This document shows positions 42,501 to 50,300 of a stretch of 64,000 nt of DNA, piece by piece. This DNA is from Galbula dea (taxonomy: Eukaryota > Chordata > Aves > Piciformes > Galbulidae): assembly GCA_013399015.1 (NCBI GenBank), contig VWZX01010808.1, forward strand, positions 62,001 to 126,000, written 5' to 3'. Each line of letters begins with the position of its first letter. The stretch's first letter is position 1. The position numbers and the translations under genes are program-made. The notes under the pieces are model-generated. The model was not told the origin of the DNA. It did not search any database and saw only the letters and a list, made by a program, of their open reading frames with translations.

Positions 42501-42722
42501 TGCACAGTAAGGCAACCAGTTATGGGAACAGAGAGGAAATTGCATGAAATCTCTTCAAAAGAAGAGGAGGGAGATGTTATTCTCCTGAGACCATGCAAGA
42601 GAGTAACAAGTAATTGAGGGGATATGATGGTTGTGTCTTCACAGCTAAAGATCTCCCTTTCCATGCTCCAAAGAAGCTTTGACCACTTGAACAGGACACA
42701 GAGTGGCAAGACTGAGAGTTAA
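9438..42722 (+). CDS. GRAMD1C: GRAMD1C (Aster-C), ER-anchored sterol-transfer protein; 16 coding exons, 5' end missing
   Basis: GRAMD1/Aster proteins sit in the ER membrane, contact the plasma membrane through a GRAM domain and move accessible cholesterol to the ER through the VASt (ASTER) domain. Coding exons: 9438-9522, 11189-11292, 12361-12456, 13213-13293, 19744-19862, 20965-21085, 25175-25337, 33158-33301, 34067-34185, 34871-35013, 36700-36803, 37515-37694, 39114-39171, 39674-39784, 40927-41032, 42645-42722. All junctions are GT/AG and phases agree, giving 603 residues plus stop. Counting from 9438, the GRAM domain is about residues 5-122, a Ser/Glu-rich linker 150-256, the VASt domain about 260-430, a polybasic run near 450, a membrane segment about 497-520 and a C-terminal helix to the end. 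Human GRAMD1C is 662 residues as I recall, so about 58 N-terminal residues (one or two exons) are missing. GRAMD1A and GRAMD1B are the alternatives; synteny with ZDHHC23 and CCDC191 and the linker and C-terminus favour C. Confidence 0.95.
11189..11292 (+). CDS. GRAMD1C: GRAMD1C coding exon: GRAM domain core
   Basis: Reads DYACALQKDILLQGRLYLSE then NWLCFHSNIFRWETT, the most conserved GRAM block of the family. Acceptor TACATAG, donor ACG|GTAAGA, ending in phase 0. Confidence 0.96.
12361..12456 (+). CDS. GRAMD1C: GRAMD1C coding exon: GRAM domain
   Basis: Reads ISIALKDITFMTKEKTARLI then PNAIQIATKGEK; acceptor GCTTAG, donor AAG|GTGAAA. Phase 0 at both ends, 32 codons. Confidence 0.95.
13213..13293 (+). 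CDS. GRAMD1C: GRAMD1C coding exon: end of GRAM domain
   Basis: Reads FFFTSFSARDRSYLSIFRLW then QNVLLDK; acceptor TCCTGCAG, donor AAG|GTGAGC. Phase 0 at both ends, 27 codons. It is followed by a 6.4-kb intron that contains a CpG-rich patch. Confidence 0.95.
13294..19743 (+). other. GRAMD1C: GRAMD1C large intron
   Basis: Mostly unremarkable AT-rich intron with T- and G/T-rich runs (18838-18925, 19139-19185). The exception is the CpG-rich block at about 18181-18500, listed separately. No further exon was found, and the frame is continuous across the flanking exons. Confidence 0.8.
18181..18500. promoter_or_regulatory. Isolated CpG-island-like block inside GRAMD1C intron
   Basis: By hand count there are roughly 28 CpG dinucleotides between about 18310 and 18490, including a GGCGGCGGCGGCGG run, while kilobases on either side are CpG-poor. 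One base (18367) is unresolved. Unmethylated islands of this kind usually mark promoters, so an internal promoter for a shorter GRAMD1C transcript or a separate non-coding RNA is possible. No TATA box or recognisable coding exon is seen in it. The open frames across it (18154-18567, both strands) look like GC-rich chance frames. Confidence 0.55.
19744..19862 (+). CDS. GRAMD1C: GRAMD1C coding exon after GRAM domain
   Basis: Reads RLTKQEFWQLVHQSYGSELG then LNSEEMESFHSSSEDNGQP. Acceptor TTCCAG, donor CG|GTAAGA, ending in phase 2. Confidence 0.95.
20965..21085 (+). CDS. GRAMD1C: GRAMD1C coding exon: linker
   Basis: Completes R then SSICDDSGERDEKLPKTIGL, VREATLQTEGEPFNRHMLPG. The DDSGERDEKL segment matches the human linker. 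Acceptor TTGGACAG, donor GGG|GTAAGT, ending in phase 0. Confidence 0.93.
21263..21602 (-). mobile_element. CR1 LINE 3' fragment
   Basis: The plus strand begins CATAGAATCATAGAATGG (reverse of the CR1 terminal octamer repeats), then the 'gatcatctagttccgacccccctgcc' block and the reversed ORF2 C-terminus and upstream CR1 sequence. It is 5'-truncated, antisense to GRAMD1C and 178 bp after an exon. Confidence 0.93.
21603..25174 (+). other. GRAMD1C: GRAMD1C intron
   Basis: AT-rich intron. An A-rich and C-rich low-complexity run lies near 23580-23630. No exon or RNA gene is seen. Confidence 0.8.
25175..25337 (+). CDS. GRAMD1C: GRAMD1C coding exon: linker before VASt
   Basis: Reads VEESPTEKPINKSPLPSSER, then KPVKLVRSRSLEKSLDLNEN, ENLPEKSSASDSEE. 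The KSLDLN and SSASDS pieces match the human linker. Acceptor TGTTTCAG, donor G|GTAAAT, ending in phase 1. Confidence 0.93.
28362..29054 (+). mobile_element. CR1 LINE, 5'-truncated, with ORF2 C-terminal part
   Basis: The longest CR1 in the window. One frame reads EERDLGVLVEEKLNMSFQRV and REVILPLCSSLMRPHLEYCI, the end of the CR1 reverse-transcriptase ORF2. After a stop (about 28601) and frameshifts it continues as FSLEKRRLRGDLIVAFQYLK. It ends with the CR1 3' block (actagatgatctttaaggtc) and partial ATTCTGTG octamers. It is broken and cannot encode a working enzyme. It lies sense to GRAMD1C. Confidence 0.95.
32416..32753 (+). mobile_element. CR1 LINE 3' end, young copy A
   Basis: Carries the ORF2 C-terminal end (SDRTRGNGCKLKHRRFCVNV, then a stop) and the complete CR1 3' UTR ending in ATTCTGTGATTCTGTG. 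The last 197 bases (32557-32753) are identical, by direct reading, to 40047-40243. The 5' boundary is approximate. It lies 405 bp before the next GRAMD1C exon. Confidence 0.95.
33158..33301 (+). CDS. GRAMD1C: GRAMD1C coding exon: start of VASt domain
   Basis: Reads VKETVSENDLYGRIFINRVF, then HITADKMFEILFTNSHFMQR, FLSSRSIV. This is the start of the sterol-binding VASt (ASTER) fold. Acceptor TTAACAG, donor G|GTAATG, ending in phase 1. Confidence 0.96.
34067..34185 (+). CDS. GRAMD1C: GRAMD1C coding exon: VASt domain
   Basis: Completes D, then AVSTPWNRDSSGNQLRTLTY and TVTINNPLCGKFTTATEKQ. Acceptor ATCTAG, donor CAG|GTACGA, ending in phase 0. Confidence 0.95.
34210..34551 (+). mobile_element. Old CR1 LINE 3' fragment
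   Basis: Shows a diverged CR1 ORF2 end and 3' UTR: TATCTGACGGGAGGGTGCAA, a degraded 'acaggttgtccagaggttgtgg' block, and a degraded terminus AACCATTCTGTAATCCTG. It is clearly more diverged than the copies at 32.6 and 40.1 kb and begins only about 25 bp after an exon donor. Confidence 0.85.
34871..35013 (+). CDS. GRAMD1C: GRAMD1C coding exon: VASt domain core
   Basis: Reads ILHKQSQKGHSYQVDAEILT, then HDVPYHDYFYTVNRYCISRT, SSHKCRL. HDVPYHDYF is a hallmark of the family. Acceptor TGGTAG, donor CG|GTGAGC, ending in phase 2. Confidence 0.96.
35014..36699 (+). other. GRAMD1C: GRAMD1C intron
   Basis: Plain AT-rich intron with no repeat or extra exon recognised. Confidence 0.8.
36700..36803 (+). CDS. 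GRAMD1C: GRAMD1C coding exon: end of VASt domain
   Basis: Completes R, then VSAEVKYRKQPWGLVKSVIE and KNTWGGIQENFKQL. Acceptor TTGTTAG, donor G|GTGAGG, ending in phase 1. Confidence 0.96.
37515..37694 (+). CDS. GRAMD1C: GRAMD1C coding exon: polybasic linker after VASt
   Basis: Reads ESDLLLEEYAINQSIEDSGK, LVALRRRRRTLHRGLAESLP, KRSSQHSSGDMRVEAQGGII. The five-arginine run is conserved in the human protein. Acceptor ACTGCAG, donor G|GTAGGA, ending in phase 1. Confidence 0.95.
37695..39113 (+). other. GRAMD1C: GRAMD1C intron
   Basis: Contains an A/C-rich run (about 37928-37965) and a T/G-rich run (about 38128-38180). The frame shown at 38070-38375 is not supported as an exon. Confidence 0.75.
39114..39171 (+). 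CDS. GRAMD1C: GRAMD1C coding exon: start of membrane segment
   Basis: Completes G, then RKRDAVSRTTTIIIVMSV. It is short (58 bp) but in phase on both sides. Acceptor CCTACAG, donor TT|GTAAGT, ending in phase 2. Confidence 0.93.
39674..39784 (+). CDS. GRAMD1C: GRAMD1C coding exon: membrane segment
   Basis: Reads FLLLLVLLNITLFLKLSKIE then HAAQSLYHVQLQEESSL. With the previous exon this makes a single hydrophobic helix of about 24 residues, the ER anchor. LFLKLSKIEHA matches human GRAMD1C. Acceptor CTACAG, donor AA|GTAAGT. Confidence 0.96.
39940..40243 (+). mobile_element. CR1 LINE 3' end, young copy B
   Basis: Same subfamily and strand as the copy at 32416-32753; the two are identical over the terminal 197 bases. 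The ORF2 end reads DRTRGNGCKLKHRRFCVNTQ then KNFFPVQVPEHWHRLPREVV with fewer lesions than copy A. It ends in ATTCTGTGATTCTGTG. It lies about 150 bp after a GRAMD1C donor. The 5' truncation point is approximate. Confidence 0.95.
40927..41032 (+). CDS. GRAMD1C: GRAMD1C coding exon: lumenal C-terminal region
   Basis: Completes N, then ISPEIVSKEEIPQYDKEQVK and HVKGVLRDSIEMLEQ. KGVLRDSI.MLEQ is conserved with human. Acceptor CTTTCAG, donor CAG|GTAGGT, ending in phase 0. Confidence 0.95.
41033..42644 (+). other. GRAMD1C: GRAMD1C last intron
   Basis: Non-coding, with a long T run (about 41726-41750) and an A/C-rich run (about 42115-42175). No repeat family or exon recognised. Confidence 0.8.
42645..42722 (+). 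CDS. GRAMD1C: GRAMD1C terminal coding exon
   Basis: Reads LKISLSMLQRSFDHLNRTQS, GKTES, stop TAA. Human ends similarly with LK.SL.MLQ..FD.LN and VES, so the C-terminus is confidently placed. Acceptor TCTTCACAG. Confidence 0.93.
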   Translation, partial: LKISLSMLQRSFDHLNRTQSGKTES

Positions 42723-42840
42723 TACCCGTATCAGCCTTTGGTTCAGGACGTGAAAAGAACAGATGTGTGTGAGGACTTGAGGGGTAGAGATTGTAACTGT
42801 CACTTTTGGACTCTTTACATTTGGCTCAGAAGCTGCACGG

Positions 42841-42846
42841 AATAAA
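42841..42846 (+). terminator. GRAMD1C: Candidate polyadenylation signal of GRAMD1C
   Basis: AATAAA about 120 bp after the stop codon, the first canonical signal downstream. It would give a short 3' UTR. Use of this site is inferred. Confidence 0.55.
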
Positions 42847-43660
42847 GGTTTCTGGAAGAAGCTGGGTTCTGCATTCCTATAGCCTGGTGCTGTGTCTCCT
42901 GCCAGTTCTGTATCCTGGAGAGTCTTGCTTATGAACAGTGCAGAGCTCTGAAATCCTGTGGTGAGTGAGCAAGGGCAGTTGTACTGGTGGTTAACAGATC
43001 TGCACATTTTGGAGGAGGGGAGAACACCCTCAGCAGACAGCTGGGCTTGTCTTTAATGAAATTGCAGGGTTTTTTGTTGACTTAAGAAATGACCATCAGT
43101 GAAGAAGAGTGTTATGGAGAAAAAACCAAAACAGGTAGTGGTTTCGTAGACATAGGATCTTTATATGTGGGTTTGGGTTTTTTTATCTATGGAGACCTTG
43201 TAAAACAAGTCACCATCTTTAAGGATGAGTATTTTTAAGATTAATTAACTACACAGGAAAATGCTTGATACCACTTTGCTCAATCTCCTGCATGCTGTGA
43301 GCTTTGGCAGTCTGCCTTCTGCCATATGTTTCTAGCTGTCTCAGAGAAATTTCAGCCCTTGGTATTTTCCCTCCACCAAAGGCTGCTCTTCAGTTCTTTA
43401 GCGTGGTCTGCCCACTGATGATGAAACACCTTTTTCTTCAAGCAGGTTGAGAGAAGGAAGATGGAAACAAAAAGGAAAGGAAAGGAAACAGCACCATCCC
43501 TTGTGGCTCAGACCACGGTTGTAGGGCAGTGCTGGTTGGTGTGGTGCCTGGTCTGTCGTGCAGTGGTGCAGACAGCTGAGAGCCTCTCCTTAGGGGGTTC
43601 GTGTGTGGGTGCTTGAGCCCCAAAATGCAGGATTCCTCCACCAAGTAGGTGTAAACATGC
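42847..43660. other. Intergenic stretch between GRAMD1C and ZDHHC23
   Basis: No gene or repeat family recognised. There is a purine-rich run with repeated GGAAA at about 43450-43490. Base content becomes GC-rich towards the ZDHHC23 island. Confidence 0.7.
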
Positions 43661-44640
43661 ACCGTGGGAAACTTTCCCGGCCATGCGTGTCCAGCCCTGG
43701 GAGTGGCAGCGCTGATCGGTCGTGTTTCCTTCGTCTGCGGAGTCGGGGGAGGCAGGGCTAGACCGGCACCTGGCCCCAGCCGCAGGCTCTGGTGGCGGCA
43801 GGACATCGCCGAACACCTCCCACCTCCTCACCGCCGCCACCTGTTGCGCTATCTCTTTAAGCCAGGTGGCCTCGCGTCACGCCAGCCCCGCCCCTGGCGG
43901 GCAGGCATTGGGCCATTCCGCCGTCAGGTGGAGGGGCCCGGGGGTCCCTCGCGCACACCTCCGCGTTCGGGAGGCGGCTGGGGCGCGGGCGGCCAATGGC
44001 AGCCGGGCGCTGCCGGAGGGGGCGGAGCTGCTGGGGAGGAGGTGGTGGCGGGCGCGAGCACCTGCGGCTGGGAGGGGGCGGGGCGGCTGCCGCGGCGGCG
44101 CTGCCGTGCGAGCAGCGTCCCTGGCCCGGCGGCGGCTGAGGGAGGGTCTTGGGCAAGGGCGAGGCGAGAGAGGTGGGAGGGGCAGGGCGGCGATGGAGGA
44201 GCATCTCTGCTGCTGCGAGTACGTGGACCAGAGGGGCGAGAGGAACCACTTGGTAGCGTGTTGCTGCGACTGCGAGGAGCTGGATGAGGGCTGCGAGAGG
44301 TAACGGCTCCGCGACCCCCCCGCCGCGCCGGGACCTCGCCTCCCAGGGCGGTGAGGTGTTCGATTGCGAGAGTCCTTCCAGGTGGCGGCCCGAGGGAAGC
44401 TCTGTGGATAGCCGGTAATACCCCATGGAGCTGCCGCCCTGAGGAGAAGGGAGCTGCGCTGCGCTCCGTGGGGAAACTTGACGGGAAAGAGAGAGAAGGG
44501 TGAGGAGGGCGCTGGCCGCCCTAGGTCTGCGGCCAGACCGTCCGTCTCGGGACAGGCTGCAGGTGAGGGACGAGGCAGGGGAACGGCCTCGGGTGCGCGG
44601 CTGCCCGTCTGCTAGCCGGTGTTTGTGTTTTCTCCCTAAC
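43661..44640 (+). promoter_or_regulatory. ZDHHC23: CpG-island promoter region of ZDHHC23
   Basis: About 1 kb of dense CpG sequence spanning the presumed start site, first coding exon and first intron. It has several Sp1-type GC boxes (GGGAGGGGGCGGGGCGG near 44070) and no TATA box. The transcription start was not located. Long open frames on both strands here are a by-product of the GC content. Confidence 0.75.
44193..44299 (+). CDS. ZDHHC23: ZDHHC23 coding exon 1
   Basis: Reads MEEHLCCCEYVDQRGERNHL then VACCCDCEELDEGCE. Donor AG|GTAACG, ending in phase 2. Lies in the CpG island. Confidence 0.96.
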
Positions 44641-47305
44641 AGGTGGCTGACGTGTAAATCCCTGCCCCCGGGAGCTCTGGAAAGAATTGCCGATACCGTG
44701 GCGGACCGGGTGCGGGTTCCTTGGTTTGCAGGGGCCGTGAAGGTCAACATCAGCCTCGTGCCGCCTCTCGTCCTGCTGCCTGTCTTTCTCCATGTTGCCG
44801 CTCTGCACTTCCTGCTGGGGCTCGTCATCTTGACATCTCTGCCCGTGGTGGTGCTGTGGTATTACTACCTCACTCACAGGAGGAAGGAACGGACTCTCTT
44901 CTTCTTAAGCCTGGGGCTTTTCTCCTTGGGCTATATGTACTATGTATTTCTCCAGGAGGTGGTTCCTCGAGGCCACGTGGGGTATTCCCAAGTGGTTACT
45001 CTCACATGTGGGGTATTTCTTATGCTTGTAGCCCTGTCTCGAGCCAAGAAAGACCCTGGCTACCTTCCCATCTCAGCGAACAACAAGAAGCCATTGCACG
45101 AGGCTTTACCCAACAAGAGTGTTAGAGGGAGCTCCAATGGGCTCCATGGCATCAGCACGTCAGGCGGACGTGCTGTCAATGGGGAGGCCAAAGGCTCTTC
45201 CAGGATGTCAGCTGAGGAGCCAGAAGGTGTGAAAAAGGACTGGTGCACTAAATGCCAGCTGGTGAGACCAGCCCGTGCAGGGCACTGCCGGCTTTGTGGC
45301 AGGTGTGTAAGGAGATTGGACCATCACTGTGTCTGGTAGGTTTTGTACTGCTAATGCTGCACGTGGTTTGTTCTCTCTTTTAAAGTTAAGTTGTTTTTTT
45401 TTTTTTACAGTCTGTGTTAATTTGGCTTGCTTTTGTTATGTGCAAGACCTGGTGGTATTCTTTAAAACAGTTAAATTTGTATTTATCCTTTTAAAGAACT
45501 GTTAAACAACTTTATTGTAAGTGGGGTCATCTGATACCTGATAACTTCTATGGCATACTTCAGAATTGCCTTCAATTCTCTACTGGTTTTCATCTGGGTG
45601 GGTTGTTTTGCATGTTTAGGTGATTGGTTGGGTTTTCATTTTTGTTGGGTTTTTTTGTAGACTTGGTCTAGGGAGCACTAACAATCCTGTAGTTAACTGG
45701 CATGAGTGCTCTCCTGGGGCAAAGGAACCCAGCACTGGATACAGTGCTGGAATCAAGGAGCAGCAGGCTATATACATGTCTTAGCGAAGGATACTGTGGA
45801 TACTATACTTGTTGAAAGCTTGAGGCAAGCATAGTCGTCTTCTGGTCTATTGACTGTAACCTTTCATAAATTCTGTCAAGTTTCATTGAGCATGTTGCAA
45901 AGTTTTTAGCTTGTCTCATATAGAAGCACCTTGGAAATTGGATTCTGACAGCTGGGGGAGGGAGGAGAGAGAAGCCCTTTTTTTTTTTTTTTTTTTTTAA
46001 GCAAAGTAATCTTTTCTTTTGTAGGATTAACAGCTGTGTAGGGGAGCAGAATCACCAAGCATTCATCCTTGCACTATTCTTCTTCATGCTTACTGCTGTG
46101 TATGGGATTACCTTGACGCTGCACACAGTCTGTAGGGGCCGAACTCCGTTTGTGGCATTGTTCTACTGCCCTGGGGCCTACGCTGACTACAGGTGAGACG
46201 TTAGTCTGGGAGAGAGCTGGGGTGGGAATGGGCTTGGTCGTGTAGCTTAACTCCTGTTCCTCACTCTCTGCTCTAGGCCAGTGCTGTTGGCTTTCAAACC
46301 TGACCAAAAAATGCTCTTTAAAAAGCTCTGGAAAGCAGAGGTGTATGACTGTTTTTGCTAAGGGTGGGGAGTTGTGAGACTTGGAGAGAGCTCACTATTT
46401 ATTTGGAAAAAGTTGTTGAAGGATCTGAGATTTGAAGTCTTTATTTGTTGTATCCTGTACAGATATACCTTTAAAGATGTTTACTCCCCATATGCAGGTA
46501 ACAGTCTAACAGTCTGGAATCTGTGTGCTGTCTTTCCTTCTCATCTCTCACTGTTTATTTAGTGACTGTTCCTCTGAGTTATCTGCTGAGAGTGGCCAGC
46601 ATTAATATGCTTTTTCTGGCAGGGAGGGTAGTGAGAAGAATTGAGCACAAATTCAGAGAGAAGCTGCTGCTACCACTTATGGGCAGAGTATGCTAACACA
46701 AGTGACTCTACCTTCTTCTGTATTCCATTTCGTGATCTATTGAATGTGAGAATTGTAAGGACCAAGTACCTTTACAACAGTAAGAGCAAAGAGGTAGGTA
46801 GTGCAACAGCAACGTACAAGAGTAGATATTGTAACACTAGAAGCTCTTATTGAGCCAGCCATGAAGCTTTAATTTTGAGAAAGCATGTAAGGATTATCTG
46901 ATGAAAGCAGCAAAGTGAGATCACTGTGGCAGATGTAGACAGGGATTTGAAAGGATAGTGGTTACCAGGGAAAGTAACTCTAAAGCAGCTGCTCCAAAAC
47001 TAAATGGATTCCTTCCCATCTTTTTCCCTGCTGCTAGCTCTGCTCTGTCATTCACCTGTGTGTGGTACTGTGCCATTGTAACAGCTGGCATGGGATACAT
47101 CCTCCTTATCCAGCTGTTGAACATCAGCTACAACGTGACTGAGAGGGAAGCTCGTCTGGCTCTGCGGGACAACACTGGGCGCAGGCTCCTGGGTGGGTTG
47201 GTGATAGACACTGGCCAGTATAACAGGGGTTTCCTATGCAACTGGGGCCATTTCTTGAGCCTGGGGTCTTCTCCTCCACAGCGCTCTGCTGAAGACATCG
47301 TGTGA
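44193..47305 (+). CDS. ZDHHC23: ZDHHC23 (NIDD), DHHC palmitoyltransferase; complete, 4 coding exons
   Basis: DHHC enzymes transfer palmitate from acyl-CoA to substrate cysteines at membranes. Coding exons 44193-44299, 44643-45335, 46025-46192 and 47038-47305 join in phase to 411 residues (human 409 as I recall). The N-terminus is cysteine-rich (CCC at 6-8 and again near 25). Four hydrophobic segments precede the cysteine-rich domain (WCTKCQLVRPARAGHCRLCG). The catalytic DHHC is residues 262-265, C265 being the acyl acceptor. Two further membrane segments follow, then NVTERE in the place of the TTxE motif. The C-terminus is AEDIV, a PDZ ligand; the mammalian protein is known to bind the nNOS PDZ domain. 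The start ATG at 44193 has a strong context (GCGGCGATGG) and fits the human N-terminus. The frame stays open upstream to 43722, so the start rests on homology. Confidence 0.97.
44643..45335 (+). CDS. ZDHHC23: ZDHHC23 coding exon 2
   Basis: The large exon holds four N-terminal hydrophobic segments (VNISLVPPLVLLPVFLHVAA, FLLGLVILTSLPVVVLWYYY, LFFLSLGLFSLGYMYYVF, VVTLTCGVFLMLVAL), a Ser/Gly-rich loop and the zinc-binding cysteine-rich domain. It splits just after the DHHC cysteine (DHHCV|W). Acceptor CCTAACAG, donor TG|GTAGGT. Confidence 0.97.
46025..46192 (+). CDS. ZDHHC23: ZDHHC23 coding exon 3
   Basis: Reads INSCVGEQNHQAFILALFFF, then MLTAVYGITLTLHTVCRGRT, PFVALFYCPGAYADY. It completes the DHHC-CR domain (NSCVGEQNHQ) and starts the fifth membrane segment. 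Acceptor TTTGTAG, donor AG|GTGAGA. Confidence 0.96.
47038..47305 (+). CDS. ZDHHC23: ZDHHC23 coding exon 4 (terminal)
   Basis: Holds the last membrane segment (VWYCAIVTAGMGYILLIQLL), NVTERE, a cytosolic tail with YNRGFLCNWGHFL and the C-terminal AEDIV, stop TGA. Acceptor CTGCTAG. FLCNWGHFL and EDIV are conserved with the human protein. Confidence 0.96.
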
Positions 47306-50300
47306 CACCCATCTTTCTGCAGATGATGTTGACTGACTTTCTTTAGCAGGGGAATGACCCCTTCCACTAGGACTCCCTCCTCCCACACCCTTCCTTTGTG
47401 TTCGGTGTATGGGCTGCCTGTCCTGTCACTGACAACATCAGAGGCTTCCCCAGGCAGAATGGTTCTTTGCATGCTGTTGGCCAACAGTAGGATGTAGAAA
47501 GCAGTAAGCCATATGGACAAATGTGGAGAGAAGGAGCCTGCTGCCTTTTTCCACTGTGGGAAACTGTGCAGCTCAGCTCAGCACAAAGAAGAGCACAAGG
47601 TTTTGAGAACTTGAGTTTTTTGTTACATGTGAATCCTGGCATCAGGAGGAATCTGCTGTTGGACTTCAGAGCATACGCGGGTTCCTGCAAAGGTTGAGGA
47701 GTCCCTGGCTCATACCTACGTGTGACATTTGACATGTCAGGAGTGTGATTGGTAAGGATAACAGATGGACCACTGCAGAAGCCAGGCTCTTTGGCTAAAA
47801 GATGCTCTGCTCTGATGCAGGTTTTGGTTTTTCGTTTGTTTTTTTTTTTTTTTCTATCTTGAATTCCATCTAGCTGCGTCCATGCTTGCATTAAGTGCCT
47901 TTGTGAGCAACATTCCTGTAGGGCTTTGTAAGATCCATTCATCTCTTGATCCTTAAAATTGTTATTCCATCCCTGTCTCTGACTGGGTGAGAAGATAACT
48001 GTCATCTTCAGTCTTGTCACTCTTCCTGGAAGCTAGGTCTGTGTTGGTATGAAGACTTGGCTCAGCTACCTCAGAGTGTTTCTGTCCTGATTATGGACTG
48101 TGACATGAGACAGCAGGTAAATAGATCAAGTAAGAAGATGTTTTGAAGCAACATGTTAACAGTGGGTTCTGACTGGAAAACAAGGGTGCTGTCCAGTGTT
48201 ACTGTAGATTTATGGAAATGACCTTTCTTCCTCCCTGTATGGGAGAAGGGAGTGTATGGAATGGTAGACAATTCTGGGGGTTAGATTTTTGGTAGGTAGC
48301 ATCTTGGTTGGTTGTGTTGCTAATAACAGTGATCTTGTCTCCTCTCAACCCAGTCACTGTGGAGCTTTGTGGTTCTGAATCTGTTTTCTCAAGTCAGAAA
48401 GCCAAAGAACAGTTCAGTCTCTGCACATGTGGGGAGTGGATGTGTTGGAGCTGTCTGTTTTCTGGGGTTTGTGACCTGCACTGGCAGGTGAATTAATGTC
48501 TTAAATGTGCTCTGCAGGAATGCAACTTGCTCTTCATTAGCCTGCAACTGTTTTACTGCCCTGGACCTGAGCTTCAGCTGAAATGGCAAGGTTTTGGTGG
48601 TGATGGGTGCTGGGTTTTGCAGGTGGAGTTGTTGTTATTGCTTTTTGTTTTAAACCCTTTGTGCACATTGTTGGCTCTGCAGTAACATGAAAGGTCTGGC
48701 TGGAAAAGCCAGGTACCATGGCACAAGTTACAGACTGGACCTAAGATGTGGAAGCAGAGGGAAGAGCCTTGTCCTAGCTACTTATGTCTTCAAATGTGTG
48801 TGTATGTGTGTGCAGCATGCACAGATCATACCTTCCCCTGACTCCACTTGCGTGTGCTGGCAGCTGGGGGACGTTGGCTAAGTGATGCACATCCACTGTG
48901 TGCTGCTGTGCATTCTCTGGAGAGCAGATGGGTGGTGTGTGGTGCCAAAAGATAGCAGGGCTGGGGGTGTCCCTTGAGATCCCTGCCATATTTGGTGTGT
49001 GCCTCCTGATTCTGTGTCCCAGTTTAAGGTGAAGACCACATTTCTCTGTGCACTATTTGGTTTCCTTAAGTAGCACTTTCTATAACCAGCAGATAATTGA
49101 AGAGCAGCTGGACTTAGAATGTGGCTGTGCAGAAAAAGTTACTGACTTACTGGTGTCCTTTGTTTCCTCTTACCCCTTTTCATCAAGTGAGCAATCCTGC
49201 TTTGTAGGGAGGTAAAGGGGACACCTCTCTTGCTTCCTGCCTCTAACCAAACACTCTTAAGAGGTTTGTGACCACTTCCCTGGCCCTGACATGAAATAAG
49301 CGTGCAGCTGGACTGCACTAACTGTTCCTCTATGGTCTTCTTGACTGTTTGGAGCTTGCAGCCTGACCCTAGAATTTTAAATTCACACAAAGACCTTGGT
49401 TTACCTGGGTCGTCTGTAAATGTTCTATGGCATGTATGCGTTTTGTGTCCGTGCCAAGGTGAACTGGGGCTTGGCCACCCTGGAGACAAAGGTGTTGTGG
49501 GCTAGCACATTTGTGATCTGGGATCTCATCCTGCTGGCACTTGGGAAGATTAAGGCAGAATGCTCTGCTGGGCTCAAAGAACCCCTGCAGCGAAGGTAGC
49601 CAACCTGTCTGTCCCTGTGAGTTACATGTGCAGAAATCAACCATGTGCCCATGAGCTGAATGAGCTCAAGGAGTGTTTACAGGTTTGAGGTAAGTGTTCT
49701 TGAGTCCTGCCACTCCTGGCTGGGAGAAAGCAGAGCAGATCACAGATCATTTCCCTGGCAGTGCCTGATCTTGTGCATGCTTTCTTCCACAGGCAGAGAT
49801 TGGTTACTACTCTGTAGCCTTGACCCTTGTCTCTCCTGTGTCGTGGGAGACTTCATTTGAACTGCGTATTCTCTCGGTGCTCATAGATACTGGGGAATTT
49901 GGAGTGCAGATTAGGAGCAAGGGTGCTAGGAGTAATGTAAGAGTTACATACCTTGGTCAAGACCACTTCAGCGTTTTCGGGTAAAGCATTAAAGTGAATT
50001 TTTGCATTCAATCTAGAGGGAACTGGAACTATTCAGCACACTAAAAGGGTTTCAAGGCTGGGGCTTTTTAGGAGGAGAATACAGCGCTGATTCCCCAGTG
50101 AATAGGCAGTTCAAGTAGCTGTAATCTGCATAGCAATGGTGGCTTTTTCTTTAAGGACGTGGCTTTTTTTTTTACCATCCAGCTTCTTCCGGGGAGGATT
50201 TACCTTCTGAATGCATTAGGAGATGGGAAGCTTAAAAAGTAACAGGGTATCTAGGAGGTATCTAAAAGGGCAGAAGAGTTGCAAGCATCAGATGCATACT

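Noticed and set aside
43857..44828. 323-codon open frame on the minus strand opposite ZDHHC23 exons 1-2
   Set aside because: It lies in the CpG island, is antisense to well-supported coding exons, and is Pro/Arg/Ser/Ala-rich with no recognisable domain; GC-rich DNA lacks stop codons by chance.
47367..48020. 217-codon open frame on the minus strand after ZDHHC23
   Set aside because: No family similarity, low-complexity segment (KKKKNKRKTK) from the T run, and it lies opposite the presumed 3' UTR.
48797..48815. TG-rich run as a possible microsatellite or Z-DNA feature
   Set aside because: Too short and interrupted to be notable; similar runs at about 51640 and 59709 are equally ordinary.
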